Shown here piece by piece: positions 63,108 through 64,000 of a stretch of 64,000 nucleotides of DNA. Position 1 is the stretch's first letter; every line of letters starts with the position of its first letter. The position numbers and the translations under genes are program-made. Source of the stretch: Geobacter sp. AOG2 (GTDB lineage Bacteria > Desulfobacterota > Desulfuromonadia > Geobacterales > Pseudopelobacteraceae); NCBI RefSeq assembly GCF_019972295.1, contig NZ_BLJA01000001.1, forward strand, positions 2,236,158 to 2,300,157, in the 5' to 3' direction. The notes under the pieces are model-generated. The model ran no database searches. It was given only the letters and a program-made list of their open reading frames with translations, and was not told the origin of the DNA.

Positions 63108-64000
63108 TCATTTTTCCAGTTCGGTGAGTTTTTTCTGCACCGTCTGTCGGCACACGCCGAGCAGGTCGGCCGCCGGTCCCTTCTTGCCCCCCGTAACCTT
63201 CAAGGCCTCTTCGAACATCAATTTCTCGATTTGCCCCATGGAAGGAAATGAAGGGAAAACCACATGCAGGCTGAACTGGCTGTTTGCAGCCTTGGCCCCT
63301 GCATCGATCATGGTTCTGGCCCTGATCACCATATCCGGGAAATCGCTCTGTACCAAGAGCCCGGTTTTATTGACCACAACGGCGCTGCTGACCTTATTGA
63401 TGAGTTCGCGGACGTTACCGGGATAATCATAGTCTTCCAGCAGCCAGCGTAATTCGGTCGCGATCCTGGGCGGTTTTTTCCCCACGCTCTTCGCCGCCGC
63501 GTTGATATAATGGTTAACCAGCGGCAAAATATCCTCCCGCCGCTCCCGCAAGGGAGGTATATGCAGCCTGTGGTAACAAATCCGGTGATAGAGGTCTTCC
63601 CGAAACTGATTCTCGGCAACCAGCTTTTTGAAGTCCCGATTGGATGCCACGATGACCCGTGCGTCACTTTTCAGTAAAACATCCGAACCCAACCGATAAT
63701 ATTCGTTTTCCTGCAGGAGCCGCAGCAACTTTATCTGGGATTCAGGTGACAGATCTCCAATCTCGTCCAGGAATAGCGTTCCTCCCTGGGCCTTGGCAAT
63801 CAACCCCTGCCGCAGCTCGCTCGCTCCGGTGAAAGAACCTTTTTTATGGCCGAAGAGTGTATCCTCAAACATATGCGCATCGAGCCCCGCAACATTCAGG
63901 GGGATAAAATTGCCCTGCAGGCCGCTGGCTTTGTGGATGGCGCGGGCGATCAACTCTTTGCCGACTCCGGTTTCGCCGGTGATCAGGACCGGGTAACGGG
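63108..64000 (-). CDS. Sigma-54-dependent regulator, 5' end outside the window
   Basis: The visible C-terminal ~297 residues begin in the AAA+ domain. Walker A (ITGETGVGKE) is at about 63965. The GAFTGA loop is here GSFTGA (HKKGSFTGASELRQG), Walker B is GGTLFLDEIGDLSPES, and the arginine finger region is FREDLYHRI. The Fis-type HTH is KGPAADLLGVCRQTVQKKLTEL. The GSFTGA variant is seen in other active members. It continues upstream beyond position 64000, where a receiver domain would be expected. It converges with the kinase gene. Confidence 0.93.
   Translation of the reverse strand, partial: RYPVLITGETGVGKELIARAIHKASGLQGNFIPLNVAGLDAHMFEDTLFGHKKGSFTGASELRQGLIAKAQGGTLFLDEIGDLSPESQIKLLRLLQENEYYRLGSDVLLKSDARVIVASNRDFKKLVAENQFREDLYHRICYHRLHIPPLRERREDILPLVNHYINAAAKSVGKKPPRIATELRWLLEDYDYPGNVRELINKVSSAVVVNKTGLLVQSDFPDMVIRARTMIDAGAKAANSQFSLHVVFPSFPSMGQIEKLMFEEALKVTGGKKGPAADLLGVCRQTVQKKLTELEK

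Noticed and set aside
1-64000. CRISPR arrays, rRNA, tRNA genes or complete insertion sequences
   Set aside because: No regularly spaced direct repeats, no rRNA-like stretches, no cloverleaf and no transposase frames were seen.

Overview
The window reads as chromosomal DNA of a Geobacter-type deltaproteobacterium (Desulfuromonadales/Geobacterales). This is an inference from gene content: a geopeptide-type radical-SAM/peptide pair, several NtrC-type sigma-54 regulators, split glycine decarboxylase (GcvPA/GcvPB), the cdaA-ybbR-glmM block downstream of ftsH-folP, and dispersed CCACAGAG-type inverted repeats. Codon use looks uniform and moderately GC-rich across most genes. Two AT-rich islands, near 735-880 and 56895-57065, stand out.

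Layout. 1-10000: a small receiver protein, a polar amino acid ABC transporter whose permease carries an N-terminal TPR region, mtaB, a MATE exporter and a giant DUF748 protein, all on the minus strand. 10000-14760: branched-chain amino acid genes ilvD-ilvB-ilvN (minus), with a 121-bp palindromic element, a 24-codon upstream ORF and two inverted repeats. 15000-32900 (mostly plus): rarA, pfkA, corA, a holin-like membrane protein, a lipoprotein, tilS, ftsH, folP, cdaA, ybbR, glmM, pdxJ, acpS, nnrE/nnrD, a CBS protein, tsaE, lysC and mobA, many joined by 1-4 base overlaps. 32900-38200: thioredoxin-like protein, tadA, slipin/NfeD pair, YjfB-like and DUF309 proteins. 37287-42725: a minus-strand envelope cluster (lipoprotein, outer-membrane channel-like protein, two Gly/Met-rich secreted proteins) lying behind a histidine kinase and NtrC-type regulator. 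42845-46051: MreB-like actin, orphan SecF, a small membrane protein and a PilZ protein. 46069-52253: a complete glycine cleavage and lipoate assembly unit (gcvT, gcvH, gcvPA, gcvPB, lipM-like, lipA). 52500-54660: decayed two-component fragments and an intact REC-GGDEF-EAL protein. 54742-55983: aroF behind a Phe/Tyr-rich leader peptide and terminator hairpin, a classic attenuator layout. 57070-58525: a radical-SAM/SPASM maturase with a 33-residue peptide. Divergent from it, 58675-64000 holds a TonB receptor, a substrate-binding protein, a histidine kinase and a convergent sigma-54 regulator that runs off the window.

How it fits together. Amino acid metabolism dominates (uptake, ilv, lysC, aroF, glycine cleavage). 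The gcv/lip genes form a self-contained pathway: octanoate transfer to GcvH by a LipM-like enzyme, sulfur insertion by LipA, then glycine oxidation. The most novel material is non-coding or very small: six copies of a 19-bp palindrome in two distant clusters, the second ending just past the maturase stop; the geopeptide and the hairpin between it and its maturase; the aroF leader peptide; a 121-bp foldback element; and at least four copies of a foldback repeat family. All functional statements come from reading the sequence and family knowledge. No database search was run.
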